Shown: positions 1 to 9,404 of the stretch, in pieces
Layout: each line of letters starts with the position of its first letter
Position numbering within the stretch: position 1 is the first letter of the stretch
Assembly: GCF_004127445.1 (NCBI RefSeq)
Contig: NZ_QEXM01000025.1
Location: forward strand, 372,001-436,000
DNA from: Streptomyces alfalfae
GTDB taxonomy: Bacteria; Actinomycetota; Actinomycetes; Streptomycetales; Streptomycetaceae
Length of the DNA stretch: 64,000 nucleotides
Direction: 5' to 3'
Notes under the pieces: generated by a model
What the model was told of the DNA's origin: nothing
Databases searched by the model: none
The model's input: only the letters and a program-made list of their open reading frames with translations
Position numbers and translations under genes: made by a program

Positions 1-215
1 AGATGAGGGGCGGCCTTGTGGGCGAGCTCGTCCCCGATGGTCGTAGGGGTCACCCCGCGGGCCTGGCGCAGGAAGAGGGGGCGGCCCAACTGGCGTTCCA
101 GCGTCCTGATCTGCGAGGTGACGGCCGGCTGGGAGAGCCCGAGGAGGGCCGCCGCACGAGTGAAGGAACCGGCCCGGTGCACCGTCACGAAGGTGCGCAG
201 CAGGGCCAGATCCAT
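1..215 (-). CDS. LysR-family transcriptional regulator, N-terminal part
   Basis: Only the first 71 codons are inside the window; the gene runs off its left edge. The visible protein starts MDLALLRTFVTVHRAGSFTR and shows a typical LysR winged helix-turn-helix, including the recognition region LGLSQPAVTSQIRTLE and the following LGRPLF segment. LysR proteins bind DNA through this N-terminal domain and sense a small ligand through a C-terminal domain that is not visible here. The start is the ATG that gives the usual LysR N-terminus, with its complement at 213-215. The target cannot be judged. The gene reads away from a co-directional cystathionine lyase-like gene about 280 bp upstream, and that gap includes a terminator. 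Confidence 0.9.
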   Translation of the reverse strand, partial: MDLALLRTFVTVHRAGSFTRAAALLGLSQPAVTSQIRTLERQLGRPLFLRQARGVTPTTIGDELAHKAAPH

Positions 216-363
216 GACGGCGTTCCTTCCCTCCACATCCTCAAGGCGTGCCCAACTATAAATATGTCGATAGGTCTCTGTCGCTACCGTGATTGGACAC
301 TGACACACAGTCAACTAGCCTTGTCGACGCGGTTCTTCGCGCGGGGAACGCGAGGAATCAGAG

Positions 364-396
364 CGGTCCGAGCCACGAGGGGGGAGGCTCGGACCG
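364..396 (-). terminator. Rho-independent-like hairpin after the cystathionine lyase gene
   Basis: A perfect 11-bp inverted repeat (CGGTCCGAGCC / GGCTCGGACCG) with an 11-nt loop lies about 100 bp past the stop codon of the leftward lyase gene. There is a short T run on the plus-strand side only. Streptomyces terminators often lack a long T tract, so termination of the lyase transcript before the LysR promoter is the likely role. Confidence 0.6.
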
Positions 397-495
397 TTTG
401 ATGTGCGCGGCCTCGGAGCCCCGAAGCCCAGCCCCCGAAGCCCAGCCCTCGAAGCGTTGACGCAGCCCAAGCGGGTCCAGTGCGCGCGGTGGTGC

Positions 496-1662
496 TCAGT
501 CGGTCGACTCGTCCAGCGCGCGGAGCACGTCGGCCACCAGGTCGGCGGGGTCCTCCGCGCCCGCCGAGAAGCGGATGAAGCCCTCCGGGACGGCGTCTCC
601 GCCCCATCGCCGACGCCGCTCCGCCGTCGAGCGCACGCCCCCGAAGCTGGTCGCGTCGTCCACCAGCCGCAGCGAGTCGAGGAAGCGCTCGGCACGCGCG
701 CGTGTGGGCAGCGTGAACGAGACCACACACCCGAAGCGACGCATCTGCCGCGAGGCGACCTTGTGCGAAGGGTCTTCGGGCAAGCCGGGGTAGCGCAGCC
801 CGGAGACCTCGGGGCGCTCGCGCAGGGCCTCGGCGAGAGCCAGGGCGTTCGCGTTCTGCCGGTCGGCGCGCAGCTGGAGCGTGGCCAGCGAACGGTGTGC
901 GAGCCAGGCCTCCATCGGCCCCGGAATGGCTCCGACGATCTTGCGCCAGCGCCGCACGGAAGCGGTGAGCTCCGCGTCGCGGCAGGAGACGTACCCCAGA
1001 AGGAGGTCCCCGTGGCCGGTGAGCATCTTCGTGCCGCTGGCCACCGCGAAGTCGGCGCCCAGTTCGAGCGGGCGCTGGCCGAGTGGCGTGGCCAGCGTGT
1101 TGTCGACGGCCACGAGGGTGCCACGCGCGTGTGCCGCGTCGGCGAGCCTGCGCACGTCACACACGTCGAGGCCGGGATTGGACGGTGTCTCGATCCACAG
1201 CAGCTTCGCGCCGTCGAGCACGTCGAGCACGTCGAGCTGGGCGTCACCGCCGGTCGGCGCGGTCCGCACCTCGATCCCGTACGCCATGAGCTGTTCACGG
1301 ACCAGGGGGAGCACTTGGTAGCCGTCGTCCGGCAGGACCACCGCGTCACCGGCTCGCAACTGTGAGAACAGCACCGCCGAGATCGCGGCCATGCCGGAGG
1401 CGAAGGCGAGCGTCTCGACGTCCTCGGCGTCCGGGGCCTCCAGCTCGCCGATGGCGCGCTCCAGATGCGTCCAGGTGGGGTTCTCGTCGCGCGCGTAGGC
1501 ATACCCGCCCGTGGGGTCACCGGGCAGATGGAAGTGAGCGGCGAACACCGGTCCCGGCAGCGTCGGCTCGTACTTCACCGGCTCGGGCATTCCGGCCCGC
1601 ACCGCCCGTGTGCCGTCGCCCACGCCCGCGGGGCCATCGCCCCTGGCTGCCGAATCCGTCAT
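496..1662 (-). CDS. Cystathionine gamma-lyase / gamma-synthase family PLP enzyme
   Basis: A 388-residue protein of the Cys/Met-metabolism PLP-dependent enzyme family (fold type I). The PLP-binding lysine is clear in SGTKMLTGHGD near residue 202. The substrate-binding segment LLWIETPSNPGLDV, the cofactor-contacting VDNTLATPLGQ and the late RFSAGAEDPADL motif are also present. Members cleave or form cystathionine, or act on related gamma-substituted amino acids; the exact reaction cannot be fixed from motifs, though streptomycete proteins of this type are usually called cystathionine gamma-lyase. The chosen ATG (MTDSAARG) follows a purine-rich GGCAGGCGGC stretch. An in-frame extension to 1902 is possible but has low-complexity composition. 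A hairpin follows the gene. Confidence 0.85.
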   Translation of the reverse strand: MTDSAARGDGPAGVGDGTRAVRAGMPEPVKYEPTLPGPVFAAHFHLPGDPTGGYAYARDENPTWTHLERAIGELEAPDAEDVETLAFASGMAAISAVLFSQLRAGDAVVLPDDGYQVLPLVREQLMAYGIEVRTAPTGGDAQLDVLDVLDGAKLLWIETPSNPGLDVCDVRRLADAAHARGTLVAVDNTLATPLGQRPLELGADFAVASGTKMLTGHGDLLLGYVSCRDAELTASVRRWRKIVGAIPGPMEAWLAHRSLATLQLRADRQNANALALAEALRERPEVSGLRYPGLPEDPSHKVASRQMRRFGCVVSFTLPTRARAERFLDSLRLVDDATSFGGVRSTAERRRRWGGDAVPEGFIRFSAGAEDPADLVADVLRALDESTD

Positions 1663-1812
1663 GCCGCCTGCCTTCCACCGCTCGCCGTACGGCGTCGGGC
1701 AGGTCTTCGCCCGACGCCGCCACCATTCTCGGGCACCGGCAGGTCGGAAGGGGCGTGGGGTCGCTGGGGCGCGGCGTCGGGGGAGACGGCCCGCCCGACG
1801 GGACAACCCATC

Positions 1813-1871
1813 CGGCGATACGGCCCCGGCGATACGGCCCCCGGCGACACCGCCCCCGGCGAGACGGCGGC
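1813..1871. repeat. 15-bp tandem repeat, four degenerate copies, at the 3' end of the holin-like gene
   Basis: Four units of 14-15 bp with the core CGGCGATACGGCCCC (1813, 1827, 1842, 1857); the last two are degenerate. The array ends 2 bp before the stop codon of the leftward holin-like gene, so it forms the start of that gene's 3' untranslated region. Confidence 0.8.
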
Positions 1872-1873
1872 CG

Positions 1874-2254
1874 TCAGTCCTTGTCGTCGGGGAGCACGAC
1901 ATTCATGGCCCAGGACACGATGGAGATGATCAAGCCGCCCAGGACGGCGGTCCCGAAGCCGTCCACATGGAAACTGACGTCCAGTTTGTCGGAGAGCCAC
2001 GAGGTGAGCAGCAGCATCAGGGCGTTGACCACCAGGGTGATCAGGCCGAGGGTCAGGATGAACAACGGGAAGGTGAGGACCTTCACCACCGGCTTGACCA
2101 GGAAGTTCACCAGGCCGAAGAGCAGGGCCACGACAATGAGCGTGCCGATCTTCTTGCCCGTGCTGTCTCCGGTCAGAGTGATCTTGTCCAGCAGCCACAC
2201 GGCGACGGCCAGAGCCGCGGCGTTGGCGATCGTCTTGACTACGAAATTCTTCAT
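1874..2254 (-). CDS. Phage holin family (PF04020-type) small membrane protein
   Basis: A 126-residue protein with four hydrophobic segments at roughly residues 7-24, 36-54, 60-88 and 102-120. The order and loop residues, including the GLVNFLVKPVVKVLTFPLFILTLG stretch in the middle, are typical of the widespread YvlD / phage_holin_4_2 family. The family name comes from size and topology; these chromosomal proteins are not part of a phage, and no lytic partner is nearby. The function is unknown, probably an envelope role. It is transcribed leftwards, with a tandem repeat directly after its stop codon. Confidence 0.85.
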   Translation of the reverse strand: MKNFVVKTIANAAALAVAVWLLDKITLTGDSTGKKIGTLIVVALLFGLVNFLVKPVVKVLTFPLFILTLGLITLVVNALMLLLTSWLSDKLDVSFHVDGFGTAVLGGLIISIVSWAMNVVLPDDKD

Positions 2255-2363
2255 GTGTCTGATCGTGGCAGACGGGGATCACGAGAGGGTCGGCTCACGG
2301 GCGGCGGACAGGTCCGCGCAAGAGTGCCCGCAGGCCAACACCAGCAAGGGGCGTACGACGGCG

Positions 2364-2681
2364 ATGAAGGCATTCCGACTGGACGAGCTGGAGGCGGAGC
2401 GCGCGGCGAACGACGGCGCGTATCTGCAGTTTCTGCGGGAGCGGAACATGTCGGTCGGTCTCTACGCGCTCGATGCGGGAGACACCGATCCGCAGCAGCC
2501 GCACGGGCAGGACGAGGTGTACATGGTCGTCAGCGGCCGCGCCTCGATCACGGTGGGCATGGAGACCACGTCGGTGGCGCGCGGCAGCGTCGTCTACGTC
2601 CCGGCCGGAGTGGCCCACAAGTTCCACCACATCAGCGAGGACCTGCGGGTCCTCGTCGTCTTCTCTCCGCCCGAAGGCTGA
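2364..2681 (+). CDS. Cupin-domain protein
   Basis: A 105-residue single-domain cupin. The two cupin motifs are visible: QPHGQDEVYMVVSGRASITVG (His and Glu ligands) and GSVVYVPAGVAHKFHHI (second His). A bound divalent metal is therefore likely, as in small cupins that act as isomerases, dioxygenases or sugar-binding proteins, but no substrate can be inferred. The ATG start opens the conserved part; the best Shine-Dalgarno candidate, AAGGGG, sits about 13 nt upstream and is poorly spaced. The gene faces away from the holin-like gene, and its stop codon lies inside a 21-bp direct duplication. Confidence 0.85.
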   Translation: MKAFRLDELEAERAANDGAYLQFLRERNMSVGLYALDAGDTDPQQPHGQDEVYMVVSGRASITVGMETTSVARGSVVYVPAGVAHKFHHISEDLRVLVVFSPPEG

Positions 2682-2709
2682 CGGGATCCGCCCGAAGGGT
2701 GACGGGATC
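2668..2709. repeat. 21-bp tandem duplication spanning the cupin stop codon
   Basis: Two consecutive 21-bp copies (2668-2688 and 2689-2709), differing at one or two positions, share the core GCCCGAAGGCTGACGGGAT. The first contains the last codons and stop of the cupin gene; the second repeats it in non-coding sequence, including a second in-frame-like TGA. Confidence 0.8.
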
Positions 2710-2755
2710 AGGGCTCCGGCCTCGGGGTTCCCTAGGGGACGGATCAGGGGCAGAC

Positions 2756-2784
2756 AAGGGCTCCGAGGCCCCCACGGAGCCCTT
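2756..2784 (+). terminator. Terminator hairpin after the cupin gene
   Basis: A perfect 10-bp stem (AAGGGCTCCG / CGGAGCCCTT) with a 9-nt loop lies about 75 bp after the cupin stop and 90 bp before the DUF5326 gene. It probably separates the two rightward transcripts. Confidence 0.7.
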
Positions 2785-2875
2785 CGGCGGCCTAGCATCG
2801 AAGGCAAGAAGTCGGGGACCTGCGGAGCTTCAGGGACCTGCACCGATGCGAAGCGTGCGGAGAGAGGTAAGGACG

Positions 2876-3097
2876 ATGGCGGCGAAGGAGATCTTTGCGG
2901 GATTGCCGTGGTGGGTGAAGTGGGTGGCGGTGCCCGTCATCGCGCTGGTCGTGTTCGGCAGCGTGATAGTCAGCGTCGTCGGCTTCGTGATCAGCCTGCT
3001 CTTCAAGGCGCTGCTCTTCGTCGCCCTGGTCGGCGGACTCATCTATGTCGTACGGAAGTTCATATCCGGCTCGTCCTCGGCGCGCTCGGACTGGTGA
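2876..3097 (+). CDS. DUF5326-type small membrane protein
   Basis: A 73-residue protein with a short aromatic amphipathic start (MAAKEIFAGLPWWVKWVAVP) and two transmembrane segments at about residues 17-40 and 42-60, ending in a Ser/Arg tail. Size and sequence fit the DUF5326 family, which I know mainly from Streptomyces; its function is unknown. The ATG is preceded by a strong Shine-Dalgarno region, GAGAGGTAAGGACG. An in-frame ATG 30 bp upstream lacks such a site. It sits alone between a terminator and the ssgR gene. Confidence 0.8.
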   Translation: MAAKEIFAGLPWWVKWVAVPVIALVVFGSVIVSVVGFVISLLFKALLFVALVGGLIYVVRKFISGSSSARSDW

Positions 3098-3293
3098 CCG
3101 CGCCGCCCTCCCACCGGCGAACCCACGTCGGGATTCCCTCGGCCGGGGGATGTTTCCGCAACAGGCGGCCGTAGGGCGGGGGCCAACGGCTAGAGTCCGA
3201 GTCCGCCGTCGGGTCGGCCTCGCGTACGGGCGCACTGCCCGCCCCGTGAGCATCCGGCTACGGGCGGCCCCCCTCGCGCTTCGGGAGTGAACC

Positions 3294-4121
3294 TTGGCCG
3301 CGGCCGCTGCCGGCACCTCACCGGGTGGAGCCACTCCACCGGGCGGAGCCACGCCACCGGACCAGGCCGCGACCGCACCGACCCTCATCGGCTCCGTGCA
3401 GCGGGCGATGCGGTTGCTGGAAGCCGCCGCCTCGCACCCGGGCGGGGCCCCTGCCAAGCAGTTGGCCCGGGAGGCCGGGCTCGCGCTGCCCACGGCGTAT
3501 CACCTGTTGCGCACGCTGACCTACGAGGGCTATCTGAGACGGAGGAAGGGGCTGCTCGTGCTCGGCGAGGCGGCCGAGCGGCTGGGCGCCGGCGGGGCGC
3601 GGCAGAAGCAGCGCGGCACGCTCGACGACACCCTTGCGCACTGGCACGAGGCCATCGGGGCGCCCATCTACTTCGCCGTCTACCGCGAGGGCGAGATCGA
3701 GCTCGTGACCGTCGCGGACAGTCCCGGCAACCCGGCCGTCGAGGAGTGGGCCGATTTCCGGGAGACGGGCCACGCCCATGCGATCGGCCAGTGCCTGCTG
3801 AGTCAACTCGACGCCGAGGCGAGGAGGGACCACCTGGAGCGCTATCCCGTGCAGTCGATCACGCGCTACTCGGTGCGGGACGACCGCACGTTCCTCCGCA
3901 GACTCGACGCGGTGGGCCGGATGCGCCCGGTCGTGGAGCATCAGGAGTATGCCCTGGGGACCGTGTGCGCCGCCGTACCGATCACGGTGGGTGACATCGC
4001 GGCAACGATGGCCATTTCTGTCCCTTCTCATCAAGCCGACCGGCTGCTACCAGCGGTGCAGGCCCTGCAACGCGAAATCGGAAAGCTACTAGGGACACTC
4101 GGCTTCTCTATCAGCATCTGA
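3294..4121 (+). CDS. ssgR: IclR-family transcriptional activator SsgR
   Basis: A 275-residue IclR-type regulator. After a Gly/Pro/Thr-rich N-terminal tail (about residues 1-25), the winged helix is seen in SVQRAMRLLEAAASH ... AKQLAREAGLALPTAYHLLRTL, followed by the effector-binding IclR domain. It lies directly upstream of ssgA in the same direction. In S. coelicolor this arrangement is ssgR-ssgA, where SsgR is the activator of ssgA, so the name rests on both fold and context. The start chosen is a TTG preceded by CGGGAG; a GTG at 3324 is an alternative and would only shorten the disordered tail. Confidence 0.88.
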   Translation: MAAAAAGTSPGGATPPGGATPPDQAATAPTLIGSVQRAMRLLEAAASHPGGAPAKQLAREAGLALPTAYHLLRTLTYEGYLRRRKGLLVLGEAAERLGAGGARQKQRGTLDDTLAHWHEAIGAPIYFAVYREGEIELVTVADSPGNPAVEEWADFRETGHAHAIGQCLLSQLDAEARRDHLERYPVQSITRYSVRDDRTFLRRLDAVGRMRPVVEHQEYALGTVCAAVPITVGDIAATMAISVPSHQADRLLPAVQALQREIGKLLGTLGFSISI

Positions 4122-4225
4122 AAACTCACTCCTTGTGACGTGGTATGCACTTTGAGCAAGATGCCCAGAGCGTCAGGGAGTAGGTTCCTGGCCACTCCGA
4201 GGGCTGAGGGACGGGGTATTGCGCG

Positions 4226-4663
4226 ATGGGCGACTCGGTACAGGCAGAGGTCATGATGAACTTCCTCGTTTCCGAGGATCTGTCGTTCCGTATTCCGGTG
4301 GAGCTGAGGTACGAGAGCGTTGATCCGTACGCCGTGCGGCTGACGTTCCACCTGCCCGGTGACGCGCCGGTGACCTGGGCTTTCGGGCGGGAGCTGCTGA
4401 TCGACGGGGTGGGCCGGCCGTGCGGGGTGGGGGACGTGCGCATCGAGCCCACCGATCCCGATCTGCTCGACGAGGCGCTGATCAAGCTTCAGGTGGGTCC
4501 GGAGCAGGCGCTGTTCCGTGTGGGCATCCCGCCGCTCCTGGCCTTCCTCGACCGGACGGACCGGCTGGTGCCGCTCGGGCAGGAGCGGGCGCTCGCCGAC
4601 TTCGACGCACACCTCGACGAGACGCTCGACCGGATCCTCGCCGAGGAGCAGAACGCCGGCTGA
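4226..4663 (+). CDS. ssgA: Sporulation and cell division activator SsgA
   Basis: A 145-residue SsgA-like (SALP) protein. The N-terminus MGDSVQAEVMMNFLVSEDLS, the middle LTFHLPGDAPVTWAFGREL and the C-terminus DRTDRLVPLGQERALADFD match SsgA proteins of S. griseus and S. coelicolor as I remember them. SsgA marks sites of cell-wall change, promotes FtsZ ring positioning through SsgB and is needed for sporulation septation. The ATG fits the known SsgA N-terminus. The 104-bp gap after ssgR should contain the ssgA promoter controlled by SsgR. The gene is convergent with yibE/F, and the two share a bidirectional hairpin. Confidence 0.95.
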   Translation: MGDSVQAEVMMNFLVSEDLSFRIPVELRYESVDPYAVRLTFHLPGDAPVTWAFGRELLIDGVGRPCGVGDVRIEPTDPDLLDEALIKLQVGPEQALFRVGIPPLLAFLDRTDRLVPLGQERALADFDAHLDETLDRILAEEQNAG

Positions 4664-4716
4664 CCCCGGCCCCAAAGGGCCAGGGGTCATGGCAGATTGC
4701 TGCATTTCGCGGCGGG

Positions 4717-4742
4717 GCAGGAAGGCGCTCACGCCTTCCTGC
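4717..4742. terminator. Bidirectional terminator between ssgA and yibE/F
   Basis: A perfect 11-bp stem (GCAGGAAGGCG / CGCCTTCCTGC) with a 4-nt loop CTCA. The loop itself contains the stop codon of the leftward YibE/F gene, so the right arm is coding for its last residues. It follows ssgA by about 55 bp and can serve both converging transcripts. Confidence 0.75.
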
Positions 4743-6132
4743 GGCGTCCCTTGCCTCCACGGGAGGAGCGGGGGGCGGGAGTGCCCGCCGTCGCGGGGAC
4801 CGGACCTGACGTGCGGTCGGCTGAGACCACCAGGGCGGCCAGCGCGGTCGTCACGGGGACCGAGGCGACCAGACCGATCGAGCCGATCAGGGTGCGCACG
4901 ATCTCCTCGGCGACCAGCTCGCTGTTGGCGACCGTGCCCACGCTGGACTGGGCGATGGAGAAGAGCAGCAGCAGGGGCAGCGCGGCGCCCGCGTAGGCGA
5001 GGACGAGGGTGTTGACGACCGAGGCGATGTGATCGCGGCCGATGCGGATGCCGGCACGGTAGAGGCCGCGCCAGCCCATCGTCGGGTTGGCCTGGTGCAG
5101 TTCCCAGACCGCCGACGTCTGGGTGACCGTCACGTCGTCCAGGACGCCGAGCGAGCCGATGATGACGCCCGCGAGCAGCAGGCCGCTCATGTCGATGGAC
5201 GGATACAGGCCATGGATGAGGCCGGTGTTGTCGTCCGTGTTGCCGGTCAGCGCGGCCCAGCCGATGAAGAGCGAACCGAGCAGGCCGATCAGGAGGAGGG
5301 AGATGAGCGTGCCGAGTACGGCGACGGAGGTGCGGGCCGTGAGCCCATGGCAGAGATAGAGCGCGATCAGCATGATGGCGCTCGCCCCGATCACCGCCAC
5401 GACCAGGGGATTGGAGCCCTGGAGGATGGCGGGCAGGATGAAGAAGGTGAGCACCAGGAAGCTGATGGCGAGCGCGACCAGGGCCATGACGCCCCGCAGC
5501 CGACCCACCACGACGACCGCCAGCGCGAAGATGCCGGCGAGCAGGGCCATCGGAATCCTGCGGTTCACGTCGGCGACCGAGTACTGCAGGCCCTCGGGGG
5601 CCTTGGGTTCGTAGGCGACCACCACCTCTTGGCCCTGCTTCAGCTGGCGGGGCGAGTCCGGCTGGATGACCTCGGTGAACGTGCGGCCCTTGTGCTCGCC
5701 GCTGCTGACCTCGATCGTCGCCTTCTTGCAGGTGCCGCTGGCCCGTGACTGGGCGGACTGGCCCTCGGCCGTGGAGGTGTCGCCGTTCGGCGGGGTCTGC
5801 GAGGGGTTGAGGTCCTTGCAGGGGAGCTCCCGCACCTTCGTGACCGACGCCGACTGCGTCTGCCGGTCGAAGCCGACGCCGGTGCGCTCGTGCGAGGGGG
5901 TGCCTCCGGGCCAGTAGACCAGGAGCCCCACGACGACCGCGGCGGCAAACGGGATCAGCACGGCGGCGATGACCTTGCGCAGATGCTGGGATACGGGCGC
6001 GGCCGGACCATGGCTGTGTGAGTGTCCATGACTGTGCGCGTGGCCGTCCCCACGGCCGTTGTCACCCGGGGGCGGGCCGGGGAGGGGCGGCTGTGAGGGC
6101 GGCGGCGGGGGCGGCGGCTCTGTGGTGGTCAC
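4729..6132 (-). CDS. YibE/F family polytopic membrane protein
   Basis: A 467-residue membrane protein. It has a Pro-rich cytosolic start, then a His-rich run (GHAHSHGHSHSHG, about residues 30-42), a first membrane helix near 52-72, an extracytoplasmic domain to about 195, and then seven or eight helices with the YibE/F signature (GLLLAGVIIGSLGVLDDVTVTQTSAVWEL and RIGRDHIASVVNTLVLAYAG). The family is a membrane permease of unknown substrate. The His cluster suggests metal binding but could be incidental. The start is a GTG. It is divergent from the TPP-riboswitch-controlled thiC gene, and in S. coelicolor the same gene sits between ssgA and thiC. The extreme C-terminus is basic (SRGGKGRRRKA). 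Confidence 0.88.
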   Translation of the reverse strand: MTTTEPPPPPPPSQPPLPGPPPGDNGRGDGHAHSHGHSHSHGPAAPVSQHLRKVIAAVLIPFAAAVVVGLLVYWPGGTPSHERTGVGFDRQTQSASVTKVRELPCKDLNPSQTPPNGDTSTAEGQSAQSRASGTCKKATIEVSSGEHKGRTFTEVIQPDSPRQLKQGQEVVVAYEPKAPEGLQYSVADVNRRIPMALLAGIFALAVVVVGRLRGVMALVALAISFLVLTFFILPAILQGSNPLVVAVIGASAIMLIALYLCHGLTARTSVAVLGTLISLLLIGLLGSLFIGWAALTGNTDDNTGLIHGLYPSIDMSGLLLAGVIIGSLGVLDDVTVTQTSAVWELHQANPTMGWRGLYRAGIRIGRDHIASVVNTLVLAYAGAALPLLLLFSIAQSSVGTVANSELVAEEIVRTLIGSIGLVASVPVTTALAALVVSADRTSGPVPATAGTPAPRSSRGGKGRRRKA

Positions 6133-6210
6133 GGCCCGATCATCGCAAGAACGGAGGGGGCCCTCTGTTCAGCGCGCCCGATAGGACGCTAGCGTGGAGC
6201 CACCTTTGCA

Positions 6211-8168
<1,958 letters not shown>

Positions 8169-8174
8169 GCACGG

Positions 8175-8196
8175 CCGGGCACACCGGCGTGCCCGG
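8175..8196 (+). terminator. Hairpin just after thiC
   Basis: A perfect 8-bp stem (CCGGGCAC / GTGCCCGG) with a 6-nt loop begins 7 nt after the thiC stop codon. It is a likely thiC terminator. Confidence 0.6.
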
Positions 8197-8220
8197 TGGG
8201 TCCGGCGCTCCTCATGGCCT

Positions 8221-8257
8221 CGTGGTCTCGCCGCCCCTCGTCAGCGGCGGGACCACG
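8221..8257 (-). terminator. Strong hairpin between thiC and the convergent membrane protein gene
   Basis: A 14-bp stem with one G-T wobble (CGTGGTCTCGCCGC / GCGGCGGGACCACG) and a 9-nt loop. It lies about 85 bp past the stop of the leftward gene, after a three-copy repeat, and can end that transcript. Confidence 0.65.
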
Positions 8258-8266
8258 AAGCGGTGG

Positions 8267-8320
8267 GGTGGCCTGAAGTAATGCTGTGGCCTGATGCGGT
8301 GCGGTGGCCCTAAGTGGTGC
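8267..8320. repeat. 18-bp tandem repeat, three copies
   Basis: Three adjacent 18-bp units start at 8267, 8285 and 8303; the first reads GGTGGCCTGAAGTAATGC and the others keep the GTGGCC core. The array sits 20 bp past the stop codon of the leftward membrane protein gene and before its terminator hairpin. Confidence 0.75.
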
Positions 8321-8339
8321 GTGCTGTGCGTCGGGCCGG

Positions 8340-9218
8340 CTACTCCGGCTTGTGGTCGGGCCCGCCGAAGTCCGGGCTGGAGAAGTCGGGGCTCGAGTAG
8401 CTCGGACGTGAACCGGCGGTCGAGCCGCCGTCCGGGCTGCTGAACCCCGGCCTGTGATAGCCGAGTTGCGGCATGCGGCTGCTCGTCCCGGACCTCCGCG
8501 AAGGAGTCCGGGGCGTGGGGCCGGGGCCCGCTTCCGCGAGGGCCTCCCGGAGGAACGGCACGATGCCCCGCTCCAGGAGCGCCCGCCCCCACACCTCCCT
8601 GGCCCGGGTGACCTCCAGATGCTGCTCGCCGTGGAGGTCCGCCTGGAGAGAGGTGGAGCCATTGCGCAGGGCGGTCAGGAGCAGCCCCCCGGCGGCCACC
8701 AGGATGCCTCCCGCGGTGAGCGCGCCGAACAGCCAGCCCGCCGTGAGCAGGGTGTCCGCGAAGGCGGGTTCCGGTTCGAGCATCTTCAGGACGTAGCCCA
8801 CGAGCAGGAAGATCGCGGCTGCCGCGCCCGCGAGCACGGGTGCGAGGACCGCGACGACGGCGACCGCCCCGGCTCCCACTGCCGCCGGTTCGGCGATCTC
8901 GCCCATCGTGGTGGCGAGCCCGACGCCGCCGGAGCCCGACTCCGCGGCGCTGTGTCCACTCCCTTCGCGGATCGATGAGGAAGACGGTCGAGGTTCGCGC
9001 AACTCCTCGCGAACCTTCACGTAGTGCGCGTACTCCGTGGCGGCCGCGGCGGTGATCAGAACGGTCGCGTTCAGGGCCATGGTGCGCAGTTGTTCGGTGT
9101 TGAGCCGCTGGCCCACTGCGGCGAGTTCCGGACGGTCCGGTGCGGTGCGCAGCGCCTCGTCGAGGATCCGCTCGTACTCGGGGCGGTCCTCGTTGAGCAG
9201 GTGTGGAGCGCTGTTCAT
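8340..9218 (-). CDS. Membrane protein of unknown function with Ser/Pro-rich tail
   Basis: I do not recognise a family. The 292-residue product has a soluble N-terminal region (about 1-105) with an early hydrophobic stretch, two strong membrane segments near 115-140 and 155-180 (GAVAVVAVLAPVLAGAAAAI and AGWLFGALTAGGILVAAGG), then a soluble part with ELDxLHGEQHLEVTRAREVWGRALLE-like amphipathic helix. The C-terminal tail has repeated SSPDF/GGPD motifs. The ATG at 9218 is preferred over one 6 nt upstream because it places GGGGG 7 nt before the start. It is convergent with thiC and probably has its own promoter. Confidence 0.7.
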   Translation of the reverse strand: MNSAPHLLNEDRPEYERILDEALRTAPDRPELAAVGQRLNTEQLRTMALNATVLITAAAATEYAHYVKVREELREPRPSSSSIREGSGHSAAESGSGGVGLATTMGEIAEPAAVGAGAVAVVAVLAPVLAGAAAAIFLLVGYVLKMLEPEPAFADTLLTAGWLFGALTAGGILVAAGGLLLTALRNGSTSLQADLHGEQHLEVTRAREVWGRALLERGIVPFLREALAEAGPGPTPRTPSRRSGTSSRMPQLGYHRPGFSSPDGGSTAGSRPSYSSPDFSSPDFGGPDHKPE

Positions 9219-9335
9219 GTGCATCCCCCGATGCTCCGTAGGGCTGAGACTCGCATGGCTGCGAGCCGTTGGGCAGAAACGGAGGGGAGCCTGCTACGGA
9301 TAAGCCGATGGTAGAGCCGTGACGGCGCGCGGTGA

Positions 9336-9363
9336 CAGGGGGTTTCCAGAAATTGCCCCCCTG
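9336..9363 (-). terminator. Hairpin after the metallophosphoesterase gene
   Basis: A 7-bp stem (CAGGGGG / CCCCCTG) with a 14-nt loop, 42 bp beyond the metallophosphoesterase stop. Modest evidence for a terminator. Confidence 0.45.
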
Positions 9364-9404
9364 CCGGGCACAATCCTGTAGAGGGGGGCGCGCTCGCGAA
9401 CCGC

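Noticed and set aside
1959..1967. CCGTCCACA, DnaA-box-like sequence in the holin-like gene
   Set aside because: Single weak match in coding sequence without neighbours.
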